From: Melanocharis versteri
Lineage: Eukaryota > Chordata > Aves > Passeriformes > Melanocharitidae
Assembly: GCA_013397845.1 (NCBI GenBank)
Contig: VZTG01002809.1
Coordinates: 733,234 to 797,233, forward strand
Direction: 5' to 3'
DNA length: 64,000 bases
Shown here in pieces: positions 55,601 to 62,126 of this stretch; the first letter of the stretch is position 1; the number at the start of each line of letters is the position of its first letter. Under the pieces are notes generated by a model. That model was not told where the DNA came from and did no database searches. It saw nothing but the letters and a program-made list of their open reading frames with translations. The translations under genes and the position numbers were made by a program.

Positions 55601-58600
55601 AATACATGCTACCCTCAGAATGCACTCATATTGCAGCGATAACAGTGTAATTTTACATTATGCAAGCACAACTGAAGGTGTATTTTAACAGCATTATTTT
55701 CGTCAGCTACCTAACACACTATATATGCAGTACCATAATATATCACGACATTTACTGCTGCAGAAAATGTGCATCCATTTTACCTCATTTTTAAAAATAA
55801 AATGTAACAAAAGCACAATAATGTTATTGCACAGAGTATATTTTGTGAATGCACAAGGTCCATTACATATTCAGTTCCTGCAGTGTAAGAATGAGAACTA
55901 AATGAGGTTTCAATTTTCATGAATTTCCTTCTAGAAGTTACTAATATTTCCTCACCTTTTTTTTATGGTGTAAAATGTTTTCTTTCAAATTACTGAAAAA
56001 CAGATACGAGTAAAATATTTTGTGGACTATGTTCAGTATAATATAAAAAGCCTCCTAAAACAATTCATTCACCTTCCATTTGAGGTCTGTATTTCTCACT
56101 CTGAAATATTTATGTTTTTGTATAAAGATCAATCTTACCTCTGAAACAACTTCATGAGACATGAGCCTCTGTATGGCTGCTAGACACAGCTGAGTGATCT
56201 TTGGTTCTTTCGTTCCACAACCCATCAGAAAAGGCTGAACCACCTCTGAGCTGTTCTCTTTCAATGCTTTCAAAGAGAAATATGGAAGCAGTCAATGTTT
56301 AATACTTTGAAAAATACAATGCAAAAATTGTTAATCACACCTATTAACAAAAAGCAATCTCCAGTCTTGGAAATTCGAGATTTACACATGGACCACAAGG
56401 AAAAGTGAAGACAGACACTGGGCTGACACAGCTCACTTCCACAATTACCCTGGCCAAGGCTCAAATTCCAAGCACCTTCTCCCTTACACACTCAAGCGAC
56501 TTTCCAAATCCAAAACATCCACTTAAGAGTCCATGTGGTTAGCAAGAAGATGTAAGGTTCTGCCAACCCCAGAGCTTTCCCTGGCCTTGGCACAGGAACC
56601 AGTCTCAGGGTAGCATTGTCCTTCTGCTCTGCTTCACCTCAGCACCTAATGCAGGAGCAACACAGTGCGGCACAGAGCAACATTCCAAAGCACAGGGCGG
56701 GAAGGGGAAGAGCAAACTGCCACTGGCAAAACAGGAGGAGAAAGAGACTGGACTGTTTGTATCCTGGGTATGTTCACCTGGCTGTGAATTTGTCAAATGG
56801 TGTTTTAGTGACAAAGGGTAGCTTCTTAAAATGAATGTTTGCCAGGAGAAAACCAGTTTCCATAAACTTCTCTCTCCCCTTTTTTTTTTTTTTTTTTTTT
56901 TTTTGTTAAGGAGAAAAAGCTTCATTATGAATACAACATTCTACACTGACTACAGTTTTTTCCCATAAACTACCGTTTTTCCCCATAAAAGCACTTCAAG
57001 AAATCTGAGATAATAAAATTTTAAAATATGAAAATATTAAAAACATGAAAGGAAAGCATGACTCTGACTGATGAGTGGTTTTCCATCTGCAGGTATGTTT
57101 GTTGATTCAAGCAAACTTCTAAGATTTTAGCTGCTCATCACCATTTCAGATACGGAAAATTTCCTCACAGTTGAAAGTTCAATGTGTGTTCTTACACTGA
57201 ATGTCATACACTGTGTTTTAGTCTATGTGTAGTAGAAGAAATGTATTCATGAAAAGTTTCACATGCTTTTCAGAGGACAGCAGTTACCACAAACAAAAAA
57301 TACATTCTCACATAAAAATGCAAACATGATCTAGACTACTAAGCATCACTACAACTAATTTGGAAAAAAAAATGAAACAAGTTAAAACTACAAAAATATA
57401 CTTTAGTGATATTTTCCAACTGAAACAATAACTGACTCAAGTTTCTACAAAAAGGATAGGCTATTATAAATTATGGATGCCAACTTTCTGTAAGATAATA
57501 GTTCTTACAGGGTGATATCAACACACAGTCCAGTTTCATCAGCCTCTTCAGAGCCAGTGCAGGCTCTATGTCCAGTTGACATTTCTGAACTGCCACTAAA
57601 TTCTAACCATCAAGCAGAAAAAAGCAAGCAAAAAGATACCACAAAACATTAATCCTTAACATGAGACTCAAGATGTAGTTCTGAATGACAAAAATGGCAT
57701 GAGTTAATAAATAACAAGACAAAGAATAAATTTAAGCCTTTTACAATACTTTTCTTCTATAATCCATTAAAAGCAACAATCTCACAAAAGAATCTGTACA
57801 AGTATTTTTACTTTATGAAGCTGAAAAAATAATGTTTTGTAGATCTGCTTTGGTACCCATCTGGTTTTATAGCAACCAGGCACATGGGGTGATTCTTGGG
57901 GCTTTCCTGCTCAGAGGGACGGGAGCTAAACTTTCATGATCCCTTCCAACTCAGAATATTCTGTGATTGTGTGATTCTGTGACTGTATTAGCTTCAGTCT
58001 TAAAATGCACAATAAATTTATTATTGCCAGGTCTGCCTCCATTTTGCTACCAATTTCTGGCCTAATATATTAAAAAAGAAATCTATCTTACTGAACCATA
58101 ACAAATTAGAAGTTTTCGGAAAGTATAACTTACCCGTTCATTTCATCAGCAAGACTATAATTGTGATTTTTTAGAAGAACTCCTAAACCATAAGTGTTTG
58201 CACATCTCAAAGCCACATGGAAATAATTTCTCAAATTTATCTCCTGTGATTTAAGTCTTTCTCCTCCTTTGGAATTTCTCAAATTCTTATAAATAAATTA
58301 TAAAGCACGTACAGACTGCCAAGAATGAAGACATTGAAACAGCTCAACTTAACTTCTCCAAGAGAAAGAAAGTAGTTAGATCAATGACCTTAAAGTTCTG
58401 GCAGGTTAAACATATCCCACCAAAAATAACAAAGATTTTTAAGATTTTAATAAAAATTTTAAGCCTGCATCTATTTTCCTAAAAATTATAATCCTACACA
58501 ATTAAATGCTTCAAGAAAGCATCAGATCAGGTTATTCAAAACAATCTGATACAGTTGTTCTTATCTATGTTAGTGAAATGACAGTTTACATCAAAATATT

Positions 58601-60278
58601 AAAAAAATCATATCCTAATCAAAATATTTATTTGTATTACTAGAACGTCTCCTAGATGTTTTTAAATCATCTAGCAGTCAAAAAGTATCCACTAGACTTC
58701 ACAATTACAGTAGCATTTTGCAGCTTTATTATTACTAAAGTATATATATTATTTTTCTTCAAAAGATTTTAAATATTAGATAGACAATCTCTTGACATCA
58801 ACTTACGTATAAGATTAGGTTGTAACTGATACCTCAAAAAATACAAGAGTTCATAAAGAATTGAGTCTGTTTAATGACACTAGGCTTTAACTGTGGAATG
58901 TTAGGATAATGTGCAGGCAAAGTACATTTTCCCAGTACAAAACTGTGGAACAGAGGCGGGAAATGTTATTATCCTGTTAGCAAAGATTAACTAATAGAAA
59001 TAACTTTTAGGACCTGCTGGTTTCCCAAACGTCTTAACGACAAATCTGTGCAGTTTTTTTTTAATGAAATAAATACTATGTACATTCTAGTTTAAACTTT
59101 CCAGAAGAAAATTATTTAAAAGTTTTACCAACTACCAGAAAGTGTTCCCTCAAAAAGATGAAAGCAAAGACTGCCCATCCATGACTAAATTTAATGATCT
59201 TTCCCATCTCTTCCCTTTGAAAACTGAAAAACACAGAATTTTGCAAGATTAGAAACTAGCTTTCTAAAATACAAACTTCTTTATGCAGTAATATGTTGAC
59301 AGCTTCCCAAATGGCTAACTACTGCTTTCCCTTTTTCGTTTGTGTATTTTGATATAGCTGACATTACCTGGCATACTTTTTCCACTTATGTCAGCATTCA
59401 TGACAGCAGTAAAAACAAAGAAAATAAACAAATAAAACAGAGGCATTGAAGTGAAATACTGAGGAGTGGGTCTGTTAATTCAAAAAATCCTAGAAAATGC
59501 CTCCTTAACAATATCTGATCTACATACCTCAAAACAAGATATGGTTTTGCAGCTATTTCACTGGACCTTCCAAACAATCTAGCATTTCAAGGATTTTGAC
59601 TACATCTACTACTACTCAAATACTAATGCAGGGACATTCAAATCCGGCCAAAGGCTTTACCAGCAACTGGCAAGAAGCCAACTTTATAAAGCTGAAGACA
59701 GTCAAGAGATACTGTTTTAAGCACTTACAAAGCTGCAGCTCACAAGATATGTCCCATCGCTCAAGGCACTGGAACATCTTAAATTGAACAACCTTGTCTC
59801 TACGATAAAGACAGATTTTTGCCTGCCAGTTACAAGTCCCCAAAGGCTGGACTAATACACAGATGTAGATCATACTGCAGAACTCCACACAGTGCACTCA
59901 ACCACAGCAACTAAAACACTGAGAATGTAAGGTCCAAGTACTTCATATTATTTTTCTAAGTAGATGATTACTTTTGTAGAGCATTGACTGAAAATGGAGC
60001 CCTTCCTTAGCATCCTAATAGCACTAACATGAAACAGAAGTAGTATTAAAAACTTCGTGCTACTCGATTTTTTGCTAGGTGCCCAAAAGTAAAACATCAA
60101 CAATATAGCACACACTAAAAGACATGCAGCATTATTAGACATACCCAAGACATCTTTCTAACATTTTGATCTGCAACTCAGGTTTATTTTTCCTATTGCA
60201 CAGCAAATAATTACCTGCCAAAATATCTGTGTTCCGTGCAGCTATTGTTTTCACTTTTATTATTCCTGATTCAGCAGC
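9659..60278 (-). CDS. MON2: MON2, Golgi/endosome trafficking scaffold; whole gene span, 34 of about 35 coding exons, 5' end missing
   Basis: Spliced minus-strand gene. Joined exons give 1681 residues ending in VQNGES and a TGA stop; with about 37 residues expected from exon 1 the protein is about 1718 aa, against about 1717 in human. Known for the family: MON2 is a peripheral membrane protein of the trans-Golgi network and endosomes, working with DOPEY proteins and ATP9A in endosome-to-Golgi retrieval (for example of WLS). It resembles BIG/GBF Arf-GEFs but lacks the catalytic Sec7 domain. Domains by family knowledge: DCB in roughly the first 190 residues (exons 1-5), an HUS-like region after it (exons 6-10), a variable Ser/Thr/Gly linker (exons 10-12), then long helical-repeat sequence with the Mon2 C-terminal region from about residue 900 (exons 22-35). 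No frameshift or internal stop was found; all splice sites read GT-AG. Identification rests on near-identity to the vertebrate protein throughout, so it is very secure; the start codon is outside the window. Confidence 0.97.
9823..11701 (-). other. MON2 intron 34
   Basis: 1.9 kb intron. It contains a moderately GC-rich segment at about 10530-10730 and a plus-strand ORF that runs over from the last exon. No repeat was recognised. Confidence 0.8.
11702..11784 (-). CDS. MON2: MON2 exon 34
   Basis: 83 nt, residues about 1638-1664: [20 protein letters not shown], then KKTQPEN. Acceptor ATTTGTAG, donor G|GTAAGT, splitting a Val codon with the last exon. Confidence 0.96.
12495..12702 (-). CDS. MON2: MON2 exon 33
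   Basis: 208 nt, residues about 1568-1636: [20 protein letters not shown] to [10 protein letters not shown], with both end codons split. Acceptor CTTTGACAG, donor CG|GTATGT. Confidence 0.97.
13488..13611 (-). CDS. MON2: MON2 exon 32
   Basis: 124 nt, residues about 1527-1567: [20 protein letters not shown] to IHSQSSSFT. Acceptor TATTTTAG, donor G|GTATGG. Confidence 0.97.
14919..14979 (-). CDS. MON2: MON2 exon 31
   Basis: 61 nt: one base completing Ser, then [20 protein letters not shown] (residues about 1507-1526). Acceptor ATTTTTAG, donor GAG|GTAAGG. Confidence 0.96.
15112..15148 (+). mobile_element. CR1 LINE remnant
   Basis: Only about 35 bp: GGTCAGTTTGGATGGGGGCT followed by TTGAGCAACCT, matching the region shortly before the CR1 3' end in the other copies. 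The tail is missing. Confidence 0.6.
15376..15394. repeat. (TA)n microsatellite
   Basis: Nineteen bases of alternating T and A with one C interruption, in intron 30. Confidence 0.85.
16639..16665. repeat. (TA)n(CA)n microsatellite
   Basis: About eight TA units followed by about six CA units, in intron 30. Confidence 0.9.
20876..21007 (+). mobile_element. CR1 LINE 3' end
   Basis: About 130 bp: GGCTGGATGGGGCTCTGAGC, GATCCCTTCCAACTCAAACC and two ATTCTATG units at the end. Antisense to MON2 in intron 30. Confidence 0.93.
21724..21914 (-). CDS. MON2: MON2 exon 30
   Basis: 191 nt, residues about 1443-1505: [19 protein letters not shown], then [19 protein letters not shown] to EDFLFTK. Acceptor ATTTCGCAG, donor AG|GTAAAC. 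It is followed by the largest complete intron in the window (6.7 kb). Confidence 0.97.
23811..23939 (-). CDS. MON2: MON2 exon 29
   Basis: 129 nt, 43 residues (about 1400-1442), phase 0: [20 protein letters not shown] to [11 protein letters not shown]. Acceptor TTTCCTAG, donor AAG|GTAAAA. Confidence 0.97.
24205..24222 (-). CDS. MON2: MON2 exon 28, an 18-nt microexon
   Basis: 18 nt encoding exactly IQLFAP, between KYNQ (exon 27) and AEWV (exon 29), reproducing the NQ-IQLFAP-AEW join of full-length vertebrate MON2. It is flanked by ACACTAG at the acceptor and CCG|GTGAGT at the donor. Being 6 codons in phase 0, it can be skipped without a frameshift. A TGC lies 21 nt upstream of the exon, the kind of motif associated with SRRM4-dependent neural microexons; that regulation is inferred. 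It is too short for ORF-based gene finding. Confidence 0.93.
24747..24890 (-). CDS. MON2: MON2 exon 27
   Basis: 144 nt, 48 residues (about 1346-1393), phase 0: [20 protein letters not shown] to HIANAKYNQ. Acceptor TGATAAAG, preceded by a short pyrimidine run; donor CAG|GTAATT. Confidence 0.96.
26649..26718 (+). mobile_element. CR1 LINE 3' end, short and degraded
   Basis: About 70 bp: GGAACTAGATGATCTTTAAG, GTTCCTTCCAACCCAGGCC, then a decayed tail. Antisense to MON2 in intron 26. Confidence 0.85.
27756..28154 (+). mobile_element. Solo LTR of an avian endogenous retrovirus
   Basis: About 400 bp with LTR layout: a 5' part starting near TGTCTGTAAC, a TATA box (TATAAAAA, 27978-27985), a poly(A) hexamer (AATAAA, 28087-28092) about 105 nt further on, and an end at GGCATCA. 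GC and CpG content are higher than in the flanks. No internal viral genes flank it, so it is a solo LTR. The termini are approximate and I could not see a clear target-site duplication. Antisense to MON2; its right end is about 118 nt from the exon 26 donor. Confidence 0.78.
28273..28901 (-). CDS. MON2: MON2 exon 26 (largest exon)
   Basis: 629 nt, residues about 1137-1345, phase 1 in and phase 0 out. It starts [20 protein letters not shown], has a divergent segment ([16 protein letters not shown]), then [20 protein letters not shown], and ends [10 protein letters not shown]. Acceptor TTTAATAG, donor AAG|GTAATA. An LTR lies about 120 nt downstream of its donor in intron 26. Confidence 0.97.
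30220..30418 (-). CDS. MON2: MON2 exon 25
   Basis: 199 nt, residues about 1070-1135: [20 protein letters not shown], then [20 protein letters not shown] to RRYLLQPL. Acceptor ATTACAG, donor G|GTAATA. Confidence 0.97.
31181..31474 (-). CDS. MON2: MON2 exon 24
   Basis: 294 nt, 98 residues (about 972-1069), phase 0: [20 protein letters not shown], a Glu/Lys/Gln-rich helix, then [20 protein letters not shown] to TWHTVIWK. Acceptor TTTTGTAG, donor AAG|GTACGA. Confidence 0.97.
31966..32128 (-). CDS. MON2: MON2 exon 23
   Basis: 163 nt, residues about 918-971: [20 protein letters not shown] to [10 protein letters not shown]. Acceptor TTTTTAAG, donor CTG|GTGAGT. Confidence 0.97.
32129..35309 (-). 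other. MON2 intron 22
   Basis: 3.2 kb AT-rich intron. The short ORFs in it have no coding character. No mobile element recognised, apart from a (CA)n run at 32155-32168. Confidence 0.75.
35310..35485 (-). CDS. MON2: MON2 exon 22
   Basis: 176 nt, residues about 859-916 plus two bases of Gly: [20 protein letters not shown] to [10 protein letters not shown]. Acceptor ACTTTTAG, donor GG|GTAAGT. By family knowledge the Mon2 C-terminal region begins around here. Confidence 0.97.
36158..36268 (-). CDS. MON2: MON2 exon 21
   Basis: 111 nt, 37 residues (about 822-858), phase 0: [20 protein letters not shown], then [17 protein letters not shown]. Acceptor GTTCTCAG, donor CAG|GTAAAG. Confidence 0.97.
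36269..38462 (-). other. MON2 intron 20
   Basis: 2.2 kb AT-rich intron with a 16-nt A run at 38036-38051. No gene or mobile element recognised. Confidence 0.75.
38036..38051. repeat. 16-nt poly(A) run
   Basis: Uninterrupted A run in intron 20, about 410 nt downstream of the exon 20 donor. Confidence 0.9.
38463..38564 (-). CDS. MON2: MON2 exon 20
   Basis: 102 nt, 34 residues (about 788-821), phase 0: [19 protein letters not shown], then [15 protein letters not shown]. Acceptor TTATTAAG, donor GAG|GTAACT. The reading frame stays open for about 285 nt upstream of the acceptor into a GC-rich intronic segment; this is noted as a separate feature. Confidence 0.96.
38585..38835 (-). other. GC-rich, CpG-containing patch open in frame with exon 20
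   Basis: Directly upstream of MON2 exon 20, in otherwise AT-rich intron 19. It contains CACGTG (38621-38626), GCGCGG-type CpGs and GCAGCAGCAG. The minus strand is open from an ATG at 38847-38849 through the intron into exon 20 in the MON2 frame. The added peptide is rich in Ala, Arg and Leu (for example [20 protein letters not shown]). It could be a small CpG island, an alternative first exon, or an inserted fragment of unknown origin; I do not recognise the peptide. Confidence 0.45.
39774..39864 (-). CDS. MON2: MON2 exon 19
   Basis: 91 nt, residues about 758-787: [20 protein letters not shown], then [10 protein letters not shown]. Acceptor TTTTTCAG, donor AAG|GTATAA. Confidence 0.97.
39943..40016 (-). 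CDS. MON2: MON2 exon 18
   Basis: 74 nt, residues about 733-756 plus two bases of a Gln codon: [24 protein letters not shown]. Acceptor TTTTCAAG, donor CA|GTAAGA. It is flanked by two very short introns (86 and 78 nt). Confidence 0.96.
40103..40183 (-). CDS. MON2: MON2 exon 17
   Basis: 81 nt, 27 residues (about 706-732), phase 0: [19 protein letters not shown] to AVEGPST. Acceptor TTTTTCAG, donor ACA|GTAAGC. Confidence 0.97.
40439..40543 (-). CDS. MON2: MON2 exon 16
   Basis: 105 nt, 35 residues (about 671-705), phase 0: [20 protein letters not shown] to WQLVLATLQ. Acceptor TTTCACAG, donor CAG|GTATCA. A complete CR1 3' end sits about 190 nt upstream of it in intron 15. Confidence 0.97.
40736..41216 (+). 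mobile_element. CR1 LINE, 3' fragment of about 480 bp
   Basis: Typical avian CR1 3' region. It contains CTATGAGGAAAGGCTGAGAG, a GCAGCCTTCCAGTACCTGAA motif, GGATGGGGCTCTGAGCAA, and the terminal CCATTCTGTGATTCTATGAT tail. 5'-truncated, as is usual for CR1. It fills almost half of MON2 intron 15, in antisense orientation. Confidence 0.95.
41599..41711 (-). CDS. MON2: MON2 exon 15
   Basis: 113 nt, residues about 634-670: [20 protein letters not shown], then [17 protein letters not shown]. Acceptor CCTCCAG, donor ATG|GTAAGT. Glutamine-rich, probably a flexible linker. Confidence 0.96.
42961..43142 (-). CDS. MON2: MON2 exon 14
   Basis: 182 nt, residues about 573-632: [19 protein letters not shown], then [20 protein letters not shown] to TTAALSSK. 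Acceptor CTTTCAG, donor T|GTAAAT. It is one residue shorter near its end than human (TTAALSSK against TTAATLSNK). Confidence 0.96.
43821..43902 (-). CDS. MON2: MON2 exon 13
   Basis: 82 nt, residues about 546-571: [19 protein letters not shown] to LSLLLDA. The acceptor is read as CTCTTAAG, which restores the V-S-R-A-V-W join seen in the family; using the next AG four bases later would break the frame. Donor AG|GTATCT. Confidence 0.94.
44365..44600. other. GC-rich intronic patch
   Basis: About 235 bp with many CpGs (GCGCCCGCCCGGGACGAAG and neighbours) in AT-rich MON2 intron 12. Overlapping short ORFs occur on both strands, as expected of GC-rich DNA. I do not recognise it as a known repeat. 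Confidence 0.4.
45043..45272 (-). CDS. MON2: MON2 exon 12
   Basis: 230 nt, residues about 469-544: [19 protein letters not shown], then conserved helices to MIEGELGE, followed by an acidic Ser/Thr/Gln-rich stretch ([15 protein letters not shown]). Acceptor TTTTTTAG, donor G|GTATTC. Confidence 0.97.
46555..46708 (-). CDS. MON2: MON2 exon 11
   Basis: 154 nt, residues about 417-467. A Gly/Ser/Asn-rich linker ([15 protein letters not shown]) is followed by conserved [19 protein letters not shown] and QGSAKAT. Acceptor GTGAACAG, donor TA|GTAAGT, splitting a Tyr codon. The linker is unlike the human sequence; the second half is nearly identical. Confidence 0.95.
46709..49338 (-). other. MON2 intron 10
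   Basis: 2.6 kb intron with an antisense CR1 3' end at 47850-47977. The rest is unique-looking AT-rich DNA. Confidence 0.8.
47850..47977 (+). mobile_element. CR1 LINE 3' end
   Basis: GCCAGGTTGGATAAGGCTTT, GAGCAACCTGGTCTA, GGCCAGGGGGCTGGACCTAG and a CCATTCTATGATT tail. Antisense to MON2 in intron 10. Confidence 0.93.
49339..49478 (-). CDS. MON2: MON2 exon 10
   Basis: 140 nt, residues about 370-416, phase 2 in and phase 1 out: [18 protein letters not shown], then [18 protein letters not shown]. Acceptor TTTCTAG, donor G|GTAAAG. Its last 12 or so residues ([12 protein letters not shown]) begin a low-complexity linker that is variable between vertebrates. Confidence 0.97.
49523..49601 (+). repeat. 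Short imperfect direct repeat
   Basis: A 24-nt unit at 49523-49546 recurs at 49578-49601 with one mismatch (ACTAAAAGAA then T or C). The two are separated by a C-rich/CA spacer. It lies within 50 nt upstream of the exon 10 acceptor, in intron 9. Confidence 0.85.
49861..49985 (-). CDS. MON2: MON2 exon 9
   Basis: 125 nt, residues about 329-369 plus two bases of an Arg codon: [19 protein letters not shown] to [10 protein letters not shown]. Acceptor TTTTAG, donor AG|GTATTA. Confidence 0.97.
50715..50909 (-). CDS. MON2: MON2 exon 8
   Basis: 195 nt, 65 residues (about 264-328), phase 0 at both ends: [18 protein letters not shown] through LIKQFYSLL. Acceptor TTTTTCAG, donor CTG|GTAAGA. Contains the short Ser/Thr run [14 protein letters not shown]. 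Confidence 0.97.
51660..51785 (-). CDS. MON2: MON2 exon 7
   Basis: 126 nt, 42 residues (about 222-263), phase 0 at both ends: [18 protein letters not shown] to [10 protein letters not shown]. Acceptor TTTCTAAG, donor CAA|GTGAGT. It carries the conserved HUS-like sequence shared in outline with Arf-GEFs of the BIG/GBF type. Confidence 0.97.
52171..52707 (-). mobile_element. Solo LTR of an avian ERVL-like element
   Basis: 537 bp. On the minus strand it begins TGTGGTGGATTGACC and ends ATCTCAGCCAGACCCAATGCA-like sequence, so it has TG...CA termini. It contains GTGTCCCCTCCCAGG, GTGTTATCAGCACCTTTCTA and AAATTAACTCCATCTCAG, which I recognise from a common avian LTR family. No internal region flanks it. 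No target-site duplication is evident, consistent with age. It lies in MON2 intron 6, in the sense direction, with no minus-strand AATAAA inside it. Confidence 0.85.
52992..53089 (-). CDS. MON2: MON2 exon 6
   Basis: 98 nt. Completes an Asp codon split with exon 5, then [19 protein letters not shown] and onward to DAYMLFQ (residues about 189-221). Acceptor TTGCACAG, donor CAG|GTAGTT. The [10 protein letters not shown] segment differs from human, but the flanking [19 protein letters not shown] is conserved. Confidence 0.95.
53634..53763 (-). CDS. MON2: MON2 exon 5
   Basis: 130 nt, residues about 146-188, phase 0 in and phase 1 out. Starts [14 protein letters not shown] and ends VVAEDERYK. Acceptor CTTTCAG, donor G|GTGGGC, a weaker donor than its neighbours. 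End of the DCB region. Confidence 0.95.
55193..55324 (-). CDS. MON2: MON2 exon 4
   Basis: 132 nt, 44 residues (about 102-145), both ends in phase 0. Starts [16 protein letters not shown] and ends [10 protein letters not shown]. Acceptor TTTGTAG, donor AAG|GTAAGA. The first residue is Ala where human MON2 has Thr. Confidence 0.96.
56139..56266 (-). CDS. MON2: MON2 exon 3
   Basis: 128 nt, residues about 59-101, beginning in a codon shared with exon 2 (Ala). Reads [17 protein letters not shown] through [12 protein letters not shown]. Acceptor GAAAG, donor GAG|GTAAGA. DCB region. Confidence 0.96.
56880..56904. repeat. 25-nt poly(T) run
   Basis: Uninterrupted T run on the plus strand in intron 2. 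No retrocopy or poly(A) signal is recognisable next to it, so it is treated as a simple repeat. Confidence 0.9.
57878..57985 (+). mobile_element. CR1 LINE 3' end (different subfamily)
   Basis: GGGGTGATTCTTGGGGCTTT, ATGATCCCTTCCAACTCAG and AATATTCTGTGATTGTGTGA. The tail uses TTCTGTGA units rather than ATTCTATG, suggesting another CR1 subfamily. Antisense to MON2 in intron 2. Confidence 0.88.
60215..60278 (-). CDS. MON2: MON2 exon 2 (most 5' exon in window)
   Basis: 64 nt encoding [21 protein letters not shown] (21 residues, about 38-58) plus one base of the next codon. Acceptor TTCCAG at the right edge, donor G|GTAATT at the left edge. It starts in phase 0, directly after the expected KE of exon 1. 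It belongs to the N-terminal DCB region used for dimerisation and membrane recruitment in this family. Confidence 0.95.
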
Positions 60279-60689
60279 CTGGAAGAAAAGAAAATAAGTA
60301 GTTTAGATCTGCAAAGAAGTAAAAATATTGTAGATAAATAAAAAGGTATAATCTCAGAGCAAAAAACGGGTTTGTAGCGGTTTCTGGCAGCAGAGCTAAT
60401 GCAGAAGTGAAATTTTTGTAGCTGCTGGAATTCCTTTCCAGAATTTCACAGGAAGGGATATATTCAGAATTTTTAGAAATCAGGATTCTCATTGTATTAC
60501 TTTCCAGTCTTATGAATGCAAAAAAAATCACTAGTAAGCATAAACACTGTTACATAGTCTCTACAGAGTTTCAAACTACAAGTATAAAAATGAAACTCAT
60601 TTTCCCCATGGATTTTGGCTCCCAAATGTTCTATACAATTATCCCAGGGCAATACCACGAAGGTGCCTTTCTAACAATACTCTCTGTTC

Positions 60690-60870
60690 TTCCCAGCATA
60701 CCATGCAGCGCACAGCACCAGTTTCTCCCCTTTCCCCACAGGTATGACTCGGCCGAGCAGCAGCATCCTCCTCCCTCTTCCACACTCCTTCAGTGGGGTC
60801 AGGGCTTTGGGGCTCAGGTTACAACCAGGGCTGCCCAGCCCAGCCAGGACATCACACACGGCCCCAAGGG
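60690..60870. other. GC-rich patch in probable intron 1
   Basis: GC-rich relative to its flanks, with few CpGs, just upstream of exon 2. It makes a long plus-strand ORF (60512-61060) whose translation is low-complexity and unlike a real protein. Not recognised. Confidence 0.35.
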
Positions 60871-62110
60871 AACAGCAACTCCCTCATCAATGCCCACAAA
60901 CACTTCCCTGCATAAATCACTCAAGTCATGCTCTCCAATGGAAATCAAGCCAAACTGGAAATGCAACATTGAAGCTTTGCATTTCAAGACTATGACTTCT
61001 GAAAGCTTTGTGTACAAAACACAAAAAATACATTGTACATTGTGCCTTTCCGTTTTTTAATTCCATTAATACACTATAAGCCTCTGGAAAGAATTAAATA
61101 AATCAAAGTAAATGCAACAGGTTTTCCCAAACAACTGGATGCAAATTGCTGGAAAATACAGTTCTGCAAATTTGAAAGCACACCTCCCCTTTCATTTCAG
61201 CTTTGTATTTCTGTGCACTTTCCACACTAAAGATTTCTATTTTTCCTCTGATACTACTATTTAAAGATGTGTGCTGTCACCACATAAAACAGATTAGAAA
61301 ATCAGAGAAGCTGTGACAGCAGAAATATGAAAACGATAGTACATGAAGTTCTAACAAGTATTAATATTCGCTCTCCATCAGAACATTATTCCAACAAGAT
61401 TTCACAGAAAGTCATGTTAAGGTGACTGTATAAATTCACAATCAAGTATTTCAGTTAAGGGTTGACACACATATTTCTCAAAATAGCTAAATGAGAAATG
61501 CAAAGCTGAATTTTTTTTTATTTTTATTTTTACTTTTTTTTCTTATTTCCCAAAACAATACAGGAAGACTAAACACTGCCTTAAAATCCTGGAGATTTAA
61601 GTTTTCCTGAACACAGCTTTCTACTTCAAAAATAAAGTCAACAGTATCCACAGTGCCTGATTAACAGTACATGCCCAAATGAGCACAAAGCAACATGAAC
61701 ATATATATTTTGCATAATTACAATGAGGCGTGCCAAATGCACCTCTCATTTGTTTTAATTATATTAACTTAATGTGTTGAAGTTCTTGAGATTTAAGTCA
61801 ATCCCTGTTCTTCTTCTGTTATAAATTGTCAGCTAATTGGAGGGGTTCTTGTCACAACACATTGCTCCTATTAATTAATATGAAGGATTTGTCACAGTCC
61901 AACTTCAATTATCTTCAAACTAAAACTCATCACATCTACTGGCAATTGATTTTTTTCTTGCCAGGAGTGACAAACTCATTCCGATTCAAAGAAATATTAA
62001 GCCTGCTCATAACAGTGGCATTCACAAACACCACGCAGTCCGCACAAAAATTTTCCAACATAATGGCTCTCAGTTGTTTCCATGCTGGCTTTATATAAAA
62101 TAGTGTACTT

Positions 62111-62126
62111 AAAAAAAAAAAAAAAA
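62111..62126. repeat. 16-nt poly(A) run
   Basis: Uninterrupted A run in probable intron 1. Confidence 0.9.

Larger units (their letters stand above)
56267..60214 (-). other. MON2 intron 2
   Basis: 3.9 kb intron with a 25-nt T run (56880-56904), an antisense CR1 fragment (57878-57985) and a moderately GC-rich segment at about 56560-56760. No gene seen. Confidence 0.8.

Noticed and set aside
56605..56925. Possible processed pseudogene next to the 25-nt T run
   Set aside because: No poly(A) signal, no recognisable reading frame and no flanking duplication; the tract fits a simple repeat.
60512..61060. 182-codon plus-strand ORF, the second longest open frame in the window
   Set aside because: The translation is low-complexity (Pro/Ser/Gln-rich), does not resemble any family, and depends on a GC-rich, stop-poor patch.
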